Source: Cellulosilyticum sp.
Lineage (GTDB): Bacteria; Bacillota; Clostridia; Lachnospirales; Cellulosilyticaceae
Assembly (NCBI GenBank): GCA_029851645.1
Contig: JARKVN010000141.1
Location: 1 to 43,211 of the forward strand
DNA: 43,211 nucleotides
Reading direction: 5' to 3'
Below, piece by piece: positions 35,121 to 43,211 of this stretch (within the stretch, counting starts at the first letter, position 1; each line of letters starts with the position of its first letter). The notes under the pieces were generated by a model that saw only the letters and a list, made by a program, of their open reading frames with translations, did not search any database and was not told the DNA's origin. A program made the translations under genes and the position numbers.

Positions 35121-35714
35121 TTACATGCCTAATAGACTTAATGCTTTTCGAATCAGTTCCTCGCTTGAGGTATGATAATCATCAACAGCTTCAACAGCTT
35201 TTTTCGCTTCTTGATGACTATAACCTAATACCTCAAGGGCTTCAATTGCTTCATTTTTGGATTCTTTATCTTGAAGTCCTGTTTGAAGTAAACTTAGATC
35301 TGGTACATGAAGCTTACTGATACTATCTTTAAGCTCTAATATAATACGCTGGGCTGTCTTAGGACCAATTCCACTTACTTTACTGAGCGCCTTACTGTCT
35401 TGCTCCATAATAATTTCAATAATTTCTTGGACACTGTATAAGTTAAGAACTTGCATGCCACCTTTAGGTCCTATGCCACTGACACCAATAAGCTTTCTAA
35501 ATACTTCTCGATCTTCTTTATGATAAAATCCATATAAATCATGCCCATCTTCTTTAATTTGTTCGTGAATATATAGTTTAATTATTTCTTTTTGGTTATA
35601 TAATTCCCCTATTGTTCTTGTACTACAAAACACTTCATAACCAATACCATACGCCTCAATAACAACTGTACTTTCACCTAGCTCACTAACAATTCCTTTT
35701 AAGTAAGTGATCAT
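35121..35714 (-). CDS. ruvA: Holliday junction DNA-binding subunit RuvA
   Basis: Tetramer that holds the four-way junction and recruits RuvB. It has 197 residues. Domain I is an OB fold (1-63). Domain II has two helix-hairpin-helix motifs, LIGVSGIGPKGG and KVSGIGPKTAQRI, and domain III (about 150-197) is the small RuvB-binding helical domain with AIEALEVLGYSHQEAKKAV. GGAG lies before the ATG at 35714. First gene of the ruvA-ruvB-zapA-U32-SEDS-pbp unit, with promoter at 35773-35801. Confidence 0.96.
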   Translation of the reverse strand: MITYLKGIVSELGESTVVIEAYGIGYEVFCSTRTIGELYNQKEIIKLYIHEQIKEDGHDLYGFYHKEDREVFRKLIGVSGIGPKGGMQVLNLYSVQEIIEIIMEQDSKALSKVSGIGPKTAQRIILELKDSISKLHVPDLSLLQTGLQDKESKNEAIEALEVLGYSHQEAKKAVEAVDDYHTSSEELIRKALSLLGM

Positions 35715-35772
35715 CTTAAACTCCTTTTCACTTCTATCTCTTTATTTATATTCTACCTCTGTACTCTTTACT

Positions 35773-35801
35773 ATTTTATACCACATACCTCAAAAAATCA
35801 A
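35773..35801 (-). promoter_or_regulatory. Sigma-A-type promoter of ruvA
   Basis: On the minus strand, TTGATT at 35801-35796, a 17-base spacer and TAAAAT at 35778-35773, about 59 bases before the ruvA start. No LexA box was recognised by eye. Confidence 0.6.
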
Positions 35802-35812
35802 ACAGACATTCG

Positions 35813-35849
35813 AAAAAAGCGATATGTCCCATTTAGGACCATATCGCTT
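35813..35849 (-). terminator. Intrinsic terminator of the topoisomerase-proB-DUF896 unit
   Basis: AAGCGATATG (35817-35826) pairs with CATATCGCTT (35840-35849), extended inside by TCC/GGA after a one-base bulge. On the minus strand six T follow. It lies immediately after the DUF896 stop. Confidence 0.85.
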
Positions 35850-35853
35850 AAAC

Positions 35854-36087
35854 TTAATGGAGCTTCCTTTTATTGTCTGGCATGTACTTTAATGGGTGTA
35901 ATTTACCATCTGGCGTTTTAATTTTTGTGTGTTCTAATTGCCTTTTAAAGTTGCCTCTAAAAATTTCAAGATATTTTTTACGTAGTACTTCTTGTCTAGC
36001 TGTTTCTTCAGGTGTTAATCCTTCTGTTTTTTTCTTGTGTGCAAGTTCATTAATCTCTTTAATCAGTTGATCCATATCTACACTCAT
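35854..36087 (-). CDS. DUF896 family protein (YnzC-like)
   Basis: A 77-residue soluble protein. INELAHKKKTEGLTPEETAR and the following LRKKYLEIFRGNFKRQLE, then the tail TPDGKLHPLKY, are the DUF896 pattern seen in Bacillus YnzC. YnzC-like proteins form a short helical hairpin; the function is not established. Here it follows proB by 20 bases and ends the transcription unit, so it is probably expressed with it. GAGGG is only two bases from the ATG used, so the start could be the ATG at codon 5. Confidence 0.88.
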   Translation of the reverse strand: MSVDMDQLIKEINELAHKKKTEGLTPEETARQEVLRKKYLEIFRGNFKRQLEHTKIKTPDGKLHPLKYMPDNKRKLH

Positions 36088-36107
36088 AACCCTCTAATCC
36101 TTTCTCT

Positions 36108-36902
36108 CTACGCTTTAAACCAAGTTCCTATGGTTTCCCCACGTAAAATCTCTCTTAATATTTCAATCTGTTCGCCTGAAGCGACTACTGTCTGTATGTT
36201 ACAAGCTTTAGCAATTTCAGCGGCTAAAATCTTAGTTAGCATCCCACCTGTTCCTAAGTGAGAACCAGCTCCACCTGCTAAAGCTTTCACCTCCTTAGTA
36301 ATTTCTTCAACCTCTAAAATAAGCTTTGCATCTGAGTTTTCCTTTGGACTACTGGTATAAAGGCCATCAATATCTGTTAATAAAATTAATAAGTCTGCTT
36401 CAACTAATTCTGCCACAGTAGCTGAAAGTGTATCATTATCTCCAAAGCGATACCCTTCAATCTGAGCTGTAGAAATACAGTCATTTTCATTAACGATTGG
36501 AATGACGCCCAAATCCATTAAAGTCACAAAAGTATTTTTAGCATTTGTTTTCTTGATGGGATCTTCCATCACATCCTTAGTAAGTAATATTTGAGCAATC
36601 ACTTGATTATATTCATCAAAAAACTTTTGATACATTTTCATCAAAATAGCTTGTCCAATGGCAGCTGTTGCTTGTTTAAGAGGCAGTTCTTCTGGCCGTT
36701 TACTACGTCCAATACGCTGCATTCCTGCTCCGATAGCCCCAGAAGAAACCAAAATAATTTCTTTACCAGAATTATTAAGATCGGTTAAAACTCTTGCAAG
36801 CTTTTCGAGTTTATCTAAGTCCACCTTACCATTTTCATGTGTCAAAGAAGACGTTCCAATTTTAACCACAATTCGTTTTGCTTCTGCTACTAATTGTCTC
36901 AT
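36108..36902 (-). CDS. proB: Glutamate 5-kinase, short form
   Basis: First enzyme of proline synthesis, phosphorylating L-glutamate to gamma-glutamyl phosphate. The protein has 264 residues and is only the amino acid kinase domain: RIVVKIGTSSLT at the N-terminus, ILVSSGAIGAGM, IVNENDCISTAQ, FGDNDTLSATVA and GAGSHLGTGGMLTK. The C-terminal PUA domain of the E. coli enzyme is missing, as in several other Firmicutes. proA, the usual partner, is not in this window. The gene is 58 bases after the topoisomerase A subunit and is followed by the DUF896 gene. GGGGGG lies before the ATG. Confidence 0.94.
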   Translation of the reverse strand: MRQLVAEAKRIVVKIGTSSLTHENGKVDLDKLEKLARVLTDLNNSGKEIILVSSGAIGAGMQRIGRSKRPEELPLKQATAAIGQAILMKMYQKFFDEYNQVIAQILLTKDVMEDPIKKTNAKNTFVTLMDLGVIPIVNENDCISTAQIEGYRFGDNDTLSATVAELVEADLLILLTDIDGLYTSSPKENSDAKLILEVEEITKEVKALAGGAGSHLGTGGMLTKILAAEIAKACNIQTVVASGEQIEILREILRGETIGTWFKA

Positions 36903-36960
36903 TTAGTCTAAGCCCCCCTATATCATATAAACACTTTTTATTTGATGCTTTATTTTATCA

Positions 36961-39099
36961 TCATGAACGTACTTTACCCGTTGCAGGCAATTCTTTAGCT
37001 GTCCGCTCTGTGATTTCTTGAGTTATTACATTTACTTTCTGCATCTTTTTCATACCCATTTTCTTAGTAATGCCTAGAGCTTGAACACCACTAGCATCTC
37101 TCTTTTGTTTTTCCTCCAAAAGTCCTACCTGAATATACGCTACCTTATCATCTGCTCTTTCAAGTTCCAAAATATCTTCATCTGTTACAAAGGCAATTCC
37201 AACACATGTTGCTTTTCCATAAAAAGCCTTTATCAGTTTCTTACGATTTGTTTTCGTTTCATAAGCTGAAAGTGGTACCTTCGCCACCTTTCCATTTTCA
37301 AATCCAAAGGCTATATATCCAGTATAATCTATAGTTGTACAAATTGCTATAATTTGTTCTCCTGCTTCAAGTTTTAGTAGATTGGGTAAGTACACGCCAA
37401 ATTGACTCGCCTTACAGTCTTCAATTTCATGAAGTTTTAATTTATAAACATTGCACTGATTTGTAAACATTAAAAGCTCACTACGATTACTACTATCCAT
37501 CTCTTGAATGATGACATCATCTTCTTTTAACTTCTGCTCTCCACTACTCCTAAGGGAAACAAGTGTAATCTTCTTAAGATATTGATGGTTTGTAAAAAAG
37601 AGTTTAACATTATAATCTTCAATAAGCTCCTCATGTTTCGGTCTAACTACTTCTGTATGTTTAAGAATTTCAGTTTGACGAGGCATACCATGTTTTTTCT
37701 GTATTTGTTTAAGTTCATCTATAATGACCTTCTTAACCTTTTTAGAATCCGCGATAATCTCCCTTAAGCGTGCAATCTCTTTTTCTAAGGTCTCTAACGC
37801 TTCTATTGTTTCTAAAATATATTGTTTATTTAAATGTCGCAATTTAATTTCTGCAACATAATCTGCCTGCATTTCACTGATATCAAAATGTGCCATGAGT
37901 CGTGGGACAACGTCTTTTTCTTTTTCCGCATGGCGAACAATTTCAATGGCTGCATCAATATCTAATAAGATTTGCTTAAGCCCTAGTAAAAGATGGTAGC
38001 GCTTTTCCATTTTTTCAATAGCAAACTCATATTTTCGTACAATACAACCTTGTCTAAACTTTGACCACTCATGAATGATTTCTTTTACCCCCATCACACG
38101 TGGCATGCCATCTACTAAAATATTAAAGTTACAACTAAAACTATCCTCTAATGAGGTGACTTTATACAGCTTTTCCATAAGTAAATCAGGGTCTACACTA
38201 CGTTTTATATCTATAGCTACCTTTAATCCTGAAAGATCTGTTTCATCACGTACATCTGAAATTTCTTTAATTTTCCCTAATTTAACAAACTCTTCAATTT
38301 TATCAATAATCGCTTCTACTGTTGTGGTGTAAGGGATTTCTGTAATCTCAATACAATTTTCCTTCTTTACATATTCGTATTTTGCACGAACCTTAAAACT
38401 TCCTTTTCCTGTCTCTAAAATGTGTTTGATTTCATTTTCATCAAAAATAAGTGTTCCACCTGTTGGAAAATCCGGCGCAATAATATAATCCATCATTTCA
38501 GCTTTTTCATTTTTTAAATAAGCAATTGTGGCATTACAAATTTCATTTAAATTAAATGCACAAATATTACTTGCCATCCCAACCGCAATCCCTTGATTTG
38601 GATTAACTAAAATGTTTGGAAAACGTGTAGGGAGTAAAACAGGCTCTTTTAATGTCCCATCATAGTTATCTACGAAATCAATGGCATTTTCTTCAATATC
38701 TGCAAAAACTTCATGGCAAATGTCACTAAGTTTTGCTTCTGTATAACGAGAAGCTGCATAAGCCATATCTCTAGAATAAACCTTTCCAAAGTTTCCTTTT
38801 GAATCAATAAAGGGTGTATTTAGGGCTGCATAACCTTTTGTCAAACGAACCATCGTTTCATAAATGGCACTATCGCCATGAGGATTAAGTTTCATCGTTT
38901 GTCCCACAATATTAGCTGACTTGGTGCGAACCCCTTTAATTAAATTCATTTGATACATTGTATAAAGCAGTTTACGATGAGAAGGTTTAAATCCATCTAT
39001 CTCTGGTAATGCCCTTGAAACAATAACACTCATTGCATAAGGCATATAATTACTTTCCAATGTTTCAGTAATGTTTTGTCTAATGACATGTTGCTCCAT
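36961..39099 (-). CDS. Type IIA topoisomerase subunit A, ParC/GyrA-like and divergent
   Basis: DNA-cleaving subunit, 712 residues. The active-site tyrosine is Tyr119 in AYAASRYTEAKLS, next to Arg118. The quinolone region reads HGDSAIYET, with Ser77 and Glu81 at the two classical resistance positions, so no resistance change is seen. The breakage domain includes NYDGTLKEPVLLPTRFPNIL. The coiled-coil tower is about 340-450. The C-terminal domain (about 500-690) is a shortened beta-propeller without a recognisable GyrA box, which favours a decatenating topoisomerase IV over gyrase. Partner subunit B lies 15 bases upstream. A main gyrA/gyrB pair is expected elsewhere. Confidence 0.88.
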   Translation of the reverse strand: MEQHVIRQNITETLESNYMPYAMSVIVSRALPEIDGFKPSHRKLLYTMYQMNLIKGVRTKSANIVGQTMKLNPHGDSAIYETMVRLTKGYAALNTPFIDSKGNFGKVYSRDMAYAASRYTEAKLSDICHEVFADIEENAIDFVDNYDGTLKEPVLLPTRFPNILVNPNQGIAVGMASNICAFNLNEICNATIAYLKNEKAEMMDYIIAPDFPTGGTLIFDENEIKHILETGKGSFKVRAKYEYVKKENCIEITEIPYTTTVEAIIDKIEEFVKLGKIKEISDVRDETDLSGLKVAIDIKRSVDPDLLMEKLYKVTSLEDSFSCNFNILVDGMPRVMGVKEIIHEWSKFRQGCIVRKYEFAIEKMEKRYHLLLGLKQILLDIDAAIEIVRHAEKEKDVVPRLMAHFDISEMQADYVAEIKLRHLNKQYILETIEALETLEKEIARLREIIADSKKVKKVIIDELKQIQKKHGMPRQTEILKHTEVVRPKHEELIEDYNVKLFFTNHQYLKKITLVSLRSSGEQKLKEDDVIIQEMDSSNRSELLMFTNQCNVYKLKLHEIEDCKASQFGVYLPNLLKLEAGEQIIAICTTIDYTGYIAFGFENGKVAKVPLSAYETKTNRKKLIKAFYGKATCVGIAFVTDEDILELERADDKVAYIQVGLLEEKQKRDASGVQALGITKKMGMKKMQKVNVITQEITERTAKELPATGKVRS

Positions 39100-39114
39100 T
39101 TGTTTTGCTCCCTC

Positions 39115-41082
39115 CTAACTCATATCTGCTAAGTCTAAATAGCGATACCCTTCACTGGCAATAAAATCTTTTCTTCCAGCCAAATCATCTCCTAGTAAAC
39201 GATCAAACATCTCCTCTGTCGCTTTAATATCCTCTGGAACCACTTGAATAAGCCTTCTTGTTTCTGGATTCATAGTGGTTTCCCACATCATATCTGGATC
39301 ATTTTCCCCAAGCCCCTTAGAACGTTGGATAGTATATTTTGCTTTTAGACCTTTAAGAATTTCTGTCTTTTCATATTCAGAAAAAGCAAAGTAAGTCTTA
39401 CCTTTTGAATTGATTTCATACAATGGTGTTTCGGCAATAAAAACTTTTCCTTCTTTAATTAAGGTTGGAGCTAATGTATAAAGCATGGTTAAAATAAGTG
39501 TACGAATTTGATAACCATCTACATCAGCATCTGTACAAATAATGACTTTTTGCCATCTTAAGTGATTTAAGTCAAAAGTGTTTAAGTCTTTATTGTATTT
39601 AGAGGTAATTTCTACCCCACATCCTAATACTCTTAATAAATCTATGATGACATCACTTTTAAAGATTTTATCATAATCAGCTTTTAAACAATTTAGGATT
39701 TTACCTCTAACTGGCATAATTCCTTGAAAATCTGCATTACGACCTAGTTTACATGAGCCTAATGCCGAATCTCCCTCCACAATATAGAGCTCACGTTTAC
39801 TTACATCCTTAGAACGACAATCTACAAATTTCTTAATACGATTACCAATATCAATAGAACCACTTAACTGTTTACGTACATTAATACGCGTACGCTCGGC
39901 TTTTTCACGACTTCGCTTATTGACAAGCACTTGCTTTGCAATTTTAAGTGCCTCATCTTTATTTTCTGTAAAATAAATGAATAAGTATTCTTTCAAGTAA
40001 TCCTGCATAGCTTCTTGAATAAATTTATTGGTAATCGCTTTTTTCGTTTGGTTCTCATAACTCGTTACTGTTGAAAAGGAATTTGAAATTAAAATTAAAC
40101 TATCCTGAATATCTACAAAAGTAATTTTCTTTTCATCTTTATTATAAAGGCCTTCATTTTTTAAATATTTATCAATGGCATAAACAAAGGCATTTTTAAC
40201 CGCTTTATCTGGCGAGCCACCATACTCTAAAAAACTTGAATTATGATAGTATTCTAATAAGTTCCTTTCGTTACAAAAACAAAAAGCAATTTGAAATTTT
40301 AATTTATATTCAGGTCTATCTTCACGGTCACGCCCTTTTGTTTCTTGTTCTGTTGAAACAACTTCTGTAAAATTTTGCTCCTTCGCAAGTTCTTTAGCAT
40401 AACCTATAATCCCATCCTCATAAAGATAAACATGCTTTTCATCACTTATTTGATCTTCAAAGACGAATTGTAAATTTTTATTAACAACAGCTTGTCTTTT
40501 TAACACATCATGAAAATAGCTTGGCAAAATATTAATATCAGTAAAAACCTCATCATCAGGACGCCAATGGATTTTACTTCCTGTATGTTTTATATTGGCT
40601 TTCGTCTTACGAAGCCCTCCAATATTTTCACCCTTCTCAAAATGAAGCTCATAAATATAGCCATCACGCTTCACTTCTACATCCATAAATTCAGAGCTAT
40701 ATTGTGTGGCACAACTTCCTAGTCCATTGAGCCCTAAGCTAAATTCATAATTATCTCCCTCATTATTGTTATATTTTCCCCCAGCATAAAGTTCACAAAA
40801 AACAAGCTCCCAGTTAAAACGCTGTTCGCTTTCATTATAATCTACTGGAATCCCTCGTCCAAAATCCTCTACTGTAATAGAATGGTCCAAGTGCAATGTT
40901 ACATGAATTATATTTCCATAACCTTCTTTAAATTCATCTATTGAGTTTGCTAATATTTCAAATACAGAGTGTTGACACCCCTCAATACCATCTGAACCAA
41001 AAATAACCCCAGGTCTCAGTCTAACACGATCAGCACCTTTAAGTGCAGAGATACTCTGGTTATCATATACTTTCTCTTTCAT
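39115..41082 (-). CDS. Type IIA topoisomerase subunit B, ParE-like and divergent
   Basis: ATPase/TOPRIM subunit, 655 residues. GHKL ATPase motifs are FEILANSIDE (Asn46, Asp49), EDFGRGIPV and LGLNGLGSCATQ near 116-127. The TOPRIM domain has VEGDSALGSCKLGRNADFQG, where the usual EGDSAGGS is EGDSALGS at 436-443, then MPVRGKILNCLKA and TDADVDG at 517-523. QRSKGLGEND is near 585. All catalytic acids are kept; the differences mark a side branch of the family that I associate with Lachnospiraceae and relatives. The order subunit B, A matches parE-parC. The start has no strong ribosome binding site (AGGTGAT, ten bases upstream). Promoter at 41118-41146. Confidence 0.88.
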   Translation of the reverse strand: MKEKVYDNQSISALKGADRVRLRPGVIFGSDGIEGCQHSVFEILANSIDEFKEGYGNIIHVTLHLDHSITVEDFGRGIPVDYNESEQRFNWELVFCELYAGGKYNNNEGDNYEFSLGLNGLGSCATQYSSEFMDVEVKRDGYIYELHFEKGENIGGLRKTKANIKHTGSKIHWRPDDEVFTDINILPSYFHDVLKRQAVVNKNLQFVFEDQISDEKHVYLYEDGIIGYAKELAKEQNFTEVVSTEQETKGRDREDRPEYKLKFQIAFCFCNERNLLEYYHNSSFLEYGGSPDKAVKNAFVYAIDKYLKNEGLYNKDEKKITFVDIQDSLILISNSFSTVTSYENQTKKAITNKFIQEAMQDYLKEYLFIYFTENKDEALKIAKQVLVNKRSREKAERTRINVRKQLSGSIDIGNRIKKFVDCRSKDVSKRELYIVEGDSALGSCKLGRNADFQGIMPVRGKILNCLKADYDKIFKSDVIIDLLRVLGCGVEITSKYNKDLNTFDLNHLRWQKVIICTDADVDGYQIRTLILTMLYTLAPTLIKEGKVFIAETPLYEINSKGKTYFAFSEYEKTEILKGLKAKYTIQRSKGLGENDPDMMWETTMNPETRRLIQVVPEDIKATEEMFDRLLGDDLAGRKDFIASEGYRYLDLADMS

Positions 41083-41117
41083 CTCTTATCACCTATTTAT
41101 TTATTCTCATCTTATTA

Positions 41118-41146
41118 ACTGTAAATAAAACATATTCTATTGTCAA
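41118..41146 (-). promoter_or_regulatory. Promoter of the topoisomerase unit
   Basis: On the minus strand, perfect TTGACA at 41146-41141, a 17-base spacer and TACAGT at 41123-41118, about 36 bases before the subunit B start. Confidence 0.65.
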
Positions 41147-41286
41147 GATGTTAACATCTATTTCATAAAAGATTATCGCACAAACGTTCGCAATTTGCAA
41201 GTACTCTTATCTTAATCATTCAAAGTATGATTACCTTAAGTATGGATGTCTTTTTAACGTTTTATGCTTTGAATGCTTTACAACGC

Positions 41287-41314
41287 AAAAAAAGTAGGGC
41301 ATATGCCCTACTTT
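41287..41314 (-). terminator. Intrinsic terminator of the DUF1292 gene
   Basis: AAAGTAGGG (41291-41299) pairs with CCCTACTTT (41306-41314) around CATATG; the whole 24 bases are palindromic. On the minus strand a run of T follows. It lies directly after the stop at 41316. Confidence 0.9.
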
Positions 41315-41315
41315 C

Positions 41316-41696
41316 CTATTCTTCATCATCCATTGGACCAAAGAATACTTCATCAAATAATTCTGCTACAGCGTTCCATTCTTCATCTGTTTCAATATCA
41401 TCTAACTTCACTTCTTCTCCATCTTCTGAATAACGATAGAAGTAAACTTCTGCTTCATCTTCATGATCTACATCAGCTTTTGGTGTAATCGCGATATATT
41501 CTCTACCTTCACATTCAAGGATATCAAGTACAACGCAAGGTACTTCTGTACCATCCTCATCATCAAATGTTACATAGATAATAGATTCTTCTTCATCACC
41601 ATGATTGTGACCACAGCCACATCCATGTGTATTTTCTTCTTCATGTCCATGACCACATCCACAGCTGCCACATCCACAATTTTTGTTTTCTTCCAT
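41316..41696 (-). CDS. DUF1292 protein with Cys/His-rich N-terminus
   Basis: A 126-residue acidic soluble protein. The C-terminal part (about 36-126) is the DUF1292 fold, with IIYVTFDDEDGTEVPCVVL and EGREYIAITP; relatives are the small YrzB-like proteins of unknown function. The N-terminal 34 residues hold Cys7, 9, 12, 14, His16, 18 and, in a second copy, Cys26, 28, His30, 32: two copies of CGCGHxH. This should bind transition metal. AGGAGG precedes the ATG. It is a single-gene unit with an extended -10 box at 41731 and its own terminator. Confidence 0.85.
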   Translation of the reverse strand: MEENKNCGCGSCGCGHGHEEENTHGCGCGHNHGDEEESIIYVTFDDEDGTEVPCVVLDILECEGREYIAITPKADVDHEDEAEVYFYRYSEDGEEVKLDDIETDEEWNAVAELFDEVFFGPMDDEE

Positions 41697-41730
41697 GATA
41701 ACTTCCTCCTTAGGAAATAATTATTTTTAC

Positions 41731-41759
41731 ATTATAGCATATTTACTAGCTTATTACCA
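41731..41759 (-). promoter_or_regulatory. Extended -10 promoter of the DUF1292 gene
   Basis: On the minus strand, TATAAT at 41736-41731 preceded by TGC, with a weak -35 (TGGTAA at 41759-41754) 17 bases upstream. The upstream element overlaps the end of the cyclophilin gene's flank. Confidence 0.5.
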
Positions 41760-41770
41760 TCCTGAATTTT

Positions 41771-42289
41771 CTAGAGTTTTGTTGGTTCTTCGTAAACTTC
41801 ACCTTTTGTATCTACTGTTACGGACTTCATAACCACTGCCTCAAGCGGACGATCATTAAAATCAGTTCCTACTCTAGCAATGTCATCTACAACATCCATA
41901 CCCTCAAGTACTTTACCAAAAGCAGCATATTGACCATCTAAGTGTGGTGCATTTTCGTGCATAATAAAGAATTGAGACCCTGCTGAATCTGGCATCATAC
42001 TACGTGCCATAGAAAGTATACCACGTGTATGTTGAAGTGGGTTTTTCACACCATTTTGTGCAAACTCTCCTTTTATATGATAGCCAGGTCCACCTGTTCC
42101 TGTACCTTGTGGACATCCACCTTGAATCATAAATCCTGGAATAATACGATGGAAAGTTAAACCATCATAAAATCCTTTGCTTACAAGAGATACGAAATTT
42201 TTGACTGATTCTGGTGCAATTTCTGGATAAAGTTCTAATACGATTTGACTGTTATTGTCCATCGTAATGGTTACAATTGGATTATTCAT
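41771..42289 (-). CDS. ppiB: Cyclophilin-type peptidyl-prolyl isomerase
   Basis: Cytosolic protein-folding helper that isomerises Xaa-Pro bonds. It has 172 residues and no signal peptide. The active site is FHRIIPGFMIQGGCPQGTGTG near 47-67, with the catalytic Arg in FHRI, followed by MARSMMPDSAGSQFFIM and HLDGQYAAFGKVLEGMDVVD. These are complete for the family. AAAGGAG precedes the ATG at 42289. The gene follows the M18 peptidase by 13 bases, so both are probably on one message. Confidence 0.95.
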   Translation of the reverse strand: MNNPIVTITMDNNSQIVLELYPEIAPESVKNFVSLVSKGFYDGLTFHRIIPGFMIQGGCPQGTGTGGPGYHIKGEFAQNGVKNPLQHTRGILSMARSMMPDSAGSQFFIMHENAPHLDGQYAAFGKVLEGMDVVDDIARVGTDFNDRPLEAVVMKSVTVDTKGEVYEEPTKL

Positions 42290-42302
42290 TTTCTAACTCC
42301 TT

Positions 42303-43211
42303 TTATTCATCGCCTGCTTTTTTAAGAAAAGCAATATAAGCTTTTCTCATTTCATATAAATCGGCTTTACTTGTGATTTCCCATGGTGCATGCATACTGT
42401 GAACAGGTACGCCACAGTCAATAACATCCATACCATACTCTGCTAAGATATAAGCAATAGTACCACCACCACCAAGGTCAATGCGTCCTAACTCTGCAGT
42501 CTGCCAAGTAACATTTTCCTCTTCCATCATACGTCTTAATTCTGCTACATACTCAGCATTTGCCTCATTAGAACCTGATTTACCTCTAGATCCTGTATAT
42601 TTCATAAAGACAACACCCTTACCAAAATAAGCAGCATTATTTTTCTCCAATACAGTTGGATGATTTGGATCATGTCCTGCTGTTACATCAGAAGAAAGCA
42701 TTTTAGAACGTGCCATAGCGCGTTTTAATTTTAAACTTGAATAACAGCCACATAAGTTCATTAATTCAGCCACCATATTTTCAAAAAATCTAGAGTGCAT
42801 CCCTGATGCGCCTACACTACCTATTTCTTCTTTATCAACTAAAATAGTAGCTGTTGTACGTACTGGATTTTCTACTTCTAATTGTGCTTCGAAAGAAGCA
42901 TAAGCACATACACGGTCATCTTGACCATAACCTATAATCATGCTACGGTCAAGGCCATAATCCCGTGCACTACCAGCTGGAACAATTTGAATCTCAGCAG
43001 AGACGAAATCTTCTTCCATCATACCATATTTTTCATAAAGAAGCTTTAAAATATTTGCTTTTACCTTATCTTTTTCTTCTCCTTCAAGAGGAATACTTCC
43101 TAAACAAAGATTTAAGTCTTCTCCTTTAATCGCTTCACTTAATTTCTTTTGCATTTGTTCACTTGCTAAGTGAATCAATAAGTCCGAAATACCAACAACA
43201 GGATCCATAGG
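42303..43211 (-). CDS. M18 family aminopeptidase (N-terminal part outside the window)
   Basis: Zinc aminopeptidase of the M18 (aspartyl aminopeptidase/Ape1) family. About 302 codons are visible; the N-terminal third lies beyond the right edge. The catalytic and metal segment ILVDKEEIGSVGASGMHS and the C-terminal VIDCGVPVHSMHAPWEITSK (last metal histidine) are clear. GSRGKSGSNEANAEYVAEL and LGGGGTIAYILAEYGMD belong to the central sheet. M18 enzymes release N-terminal acidic or other residues in the cytosol as dodecamers. The ATG at 43208 is not taken as the start because the frame stays open and the family is near 430-460 residues. Confidence 0.9.
   Translation of the reverse strand, partial: PMDPVVGISDLLIHLASEQMQKKLSEAIKGEDLNLCLGSIPLEGEEKDKVKANILKLLYEKYGMMEEDFVSAEIQIVPAGSARDYGLDRSMIIGYGQDDRVCAYASFEAQLEVENPVRTTATILVDKEEIGSVGASGMHSRFFENMVAELMNLCGCYSSLKLKRAMARSKMLSSDVTAGHDPNHPTVLEKNNAAYFGKGVVFMKYTGSRGKSGSNEANAEYVAELRRMMEEENVTWQTAELGRIDLGGGGTIAYILAEYGMDVIDCGVPVHSMHAPWEITSKADLYEMRKAYIAFLKKAGDE

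Noticed and set aside
1-43211. CRISPR arrays, insertion sequences, prophage or attachment sites
   Set aside because: I looked for repeated spacers, transposase or integrase frames and direct repeats beside the tRNA-Leu; none was found.

Overview
The window looks like core chromosome from a low-GC, endospore-forming member of the Clostridia. The evidence is an AT-rich composition, AGGAGG-type ribosome binding sites throughout, sporulation genes (spoVD, a gerW homologue, a spo0E-like gene), a glycine T-box, pyruvate phosphate dikinase, class A-like RNase P RNA and the dgt-dnaG-rpoD order. A Lachnospirales genus such as Cellulosilyticum is a reasonable guess from gene content and length, but this is inference. 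I see no phage, transposon, CRISPR array or integrated element. Almost every gene is on the minus strand. The plus strand carries only ychF, a mscS-type channel, rnpB, a tRNA-Leu and one very small ORF.

Layout. Positions 1-6865 hold the division and cell wall cluster read leftward: rsmH, ftsL, pbpB (two PASTA domains), spoVD (one PASTA domain) and the start of murE. This is the Bacillus order but without mraZ. A terminator-like hairpin that also covers the spoVD ribosome binding site separates pbpB from spoVD. Positions 6900-8450 carry a small spo0E-like gene, lgt and a 56-residue membrane ORF. Positions 8478-12630 carry ychF, an operon of an unknown 97-residue protein with a DUF2953 protein and a GerW protein, and a divergent mscS-type gene. 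RNase P RNA follows at 12700-13046. Positions 13142-20631 hold a nucleoside kinase and the macromolecular-synthesis block dgt-dnaG-rpoD-trmK-nif3. Positions 20883-26734 hold single transcription units: a gluconate 5-dehydrogenase-like SDR, ppdK with a hairpin leader, and glyS with its T-box. Positions 26765-28406 hold an ECF sigma factor with a zinc anti-sigma factor, and tRNA-Leu(CAA). Positions 28482-35801 form a ruvA-ruvB-zapA-U32-ftsW/rodA-pbp transcription unit. Positions 35813-41146 form a unit with a divergent type IIA topoisomerase pair, proB and a DUF896 protein. The right end holds a DUF1292 protein with a Cys/His-rich head, a cyclophilin, and an M18 aminopeptidase cut by the window edge.

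The common theme is growth and division: peptidoglycan precursors and two sets of class B PBPs, FtsL and ZapA, a SEDS polymerase, primase and the housekeeping sigma factor, chromosome decatenation and Holliday junction processing. Several start codons were moved inward from the longest ORF because the Shine-Dalgarno sequence or family length demanded it (rsmH, ychF, dgt, glyS, anti-sigma, sigma, pbp next to ftsW). The most rewarding points for a second look are the pbpB-spoVD hairpin, the cysteine pair shared by all three PBPs, the atypical topoisomerase, the tandem CGCGHxH head of the DUF1292 protein, the unannotated small ORFs, and the 5'-terminal hairpin of ppdK.
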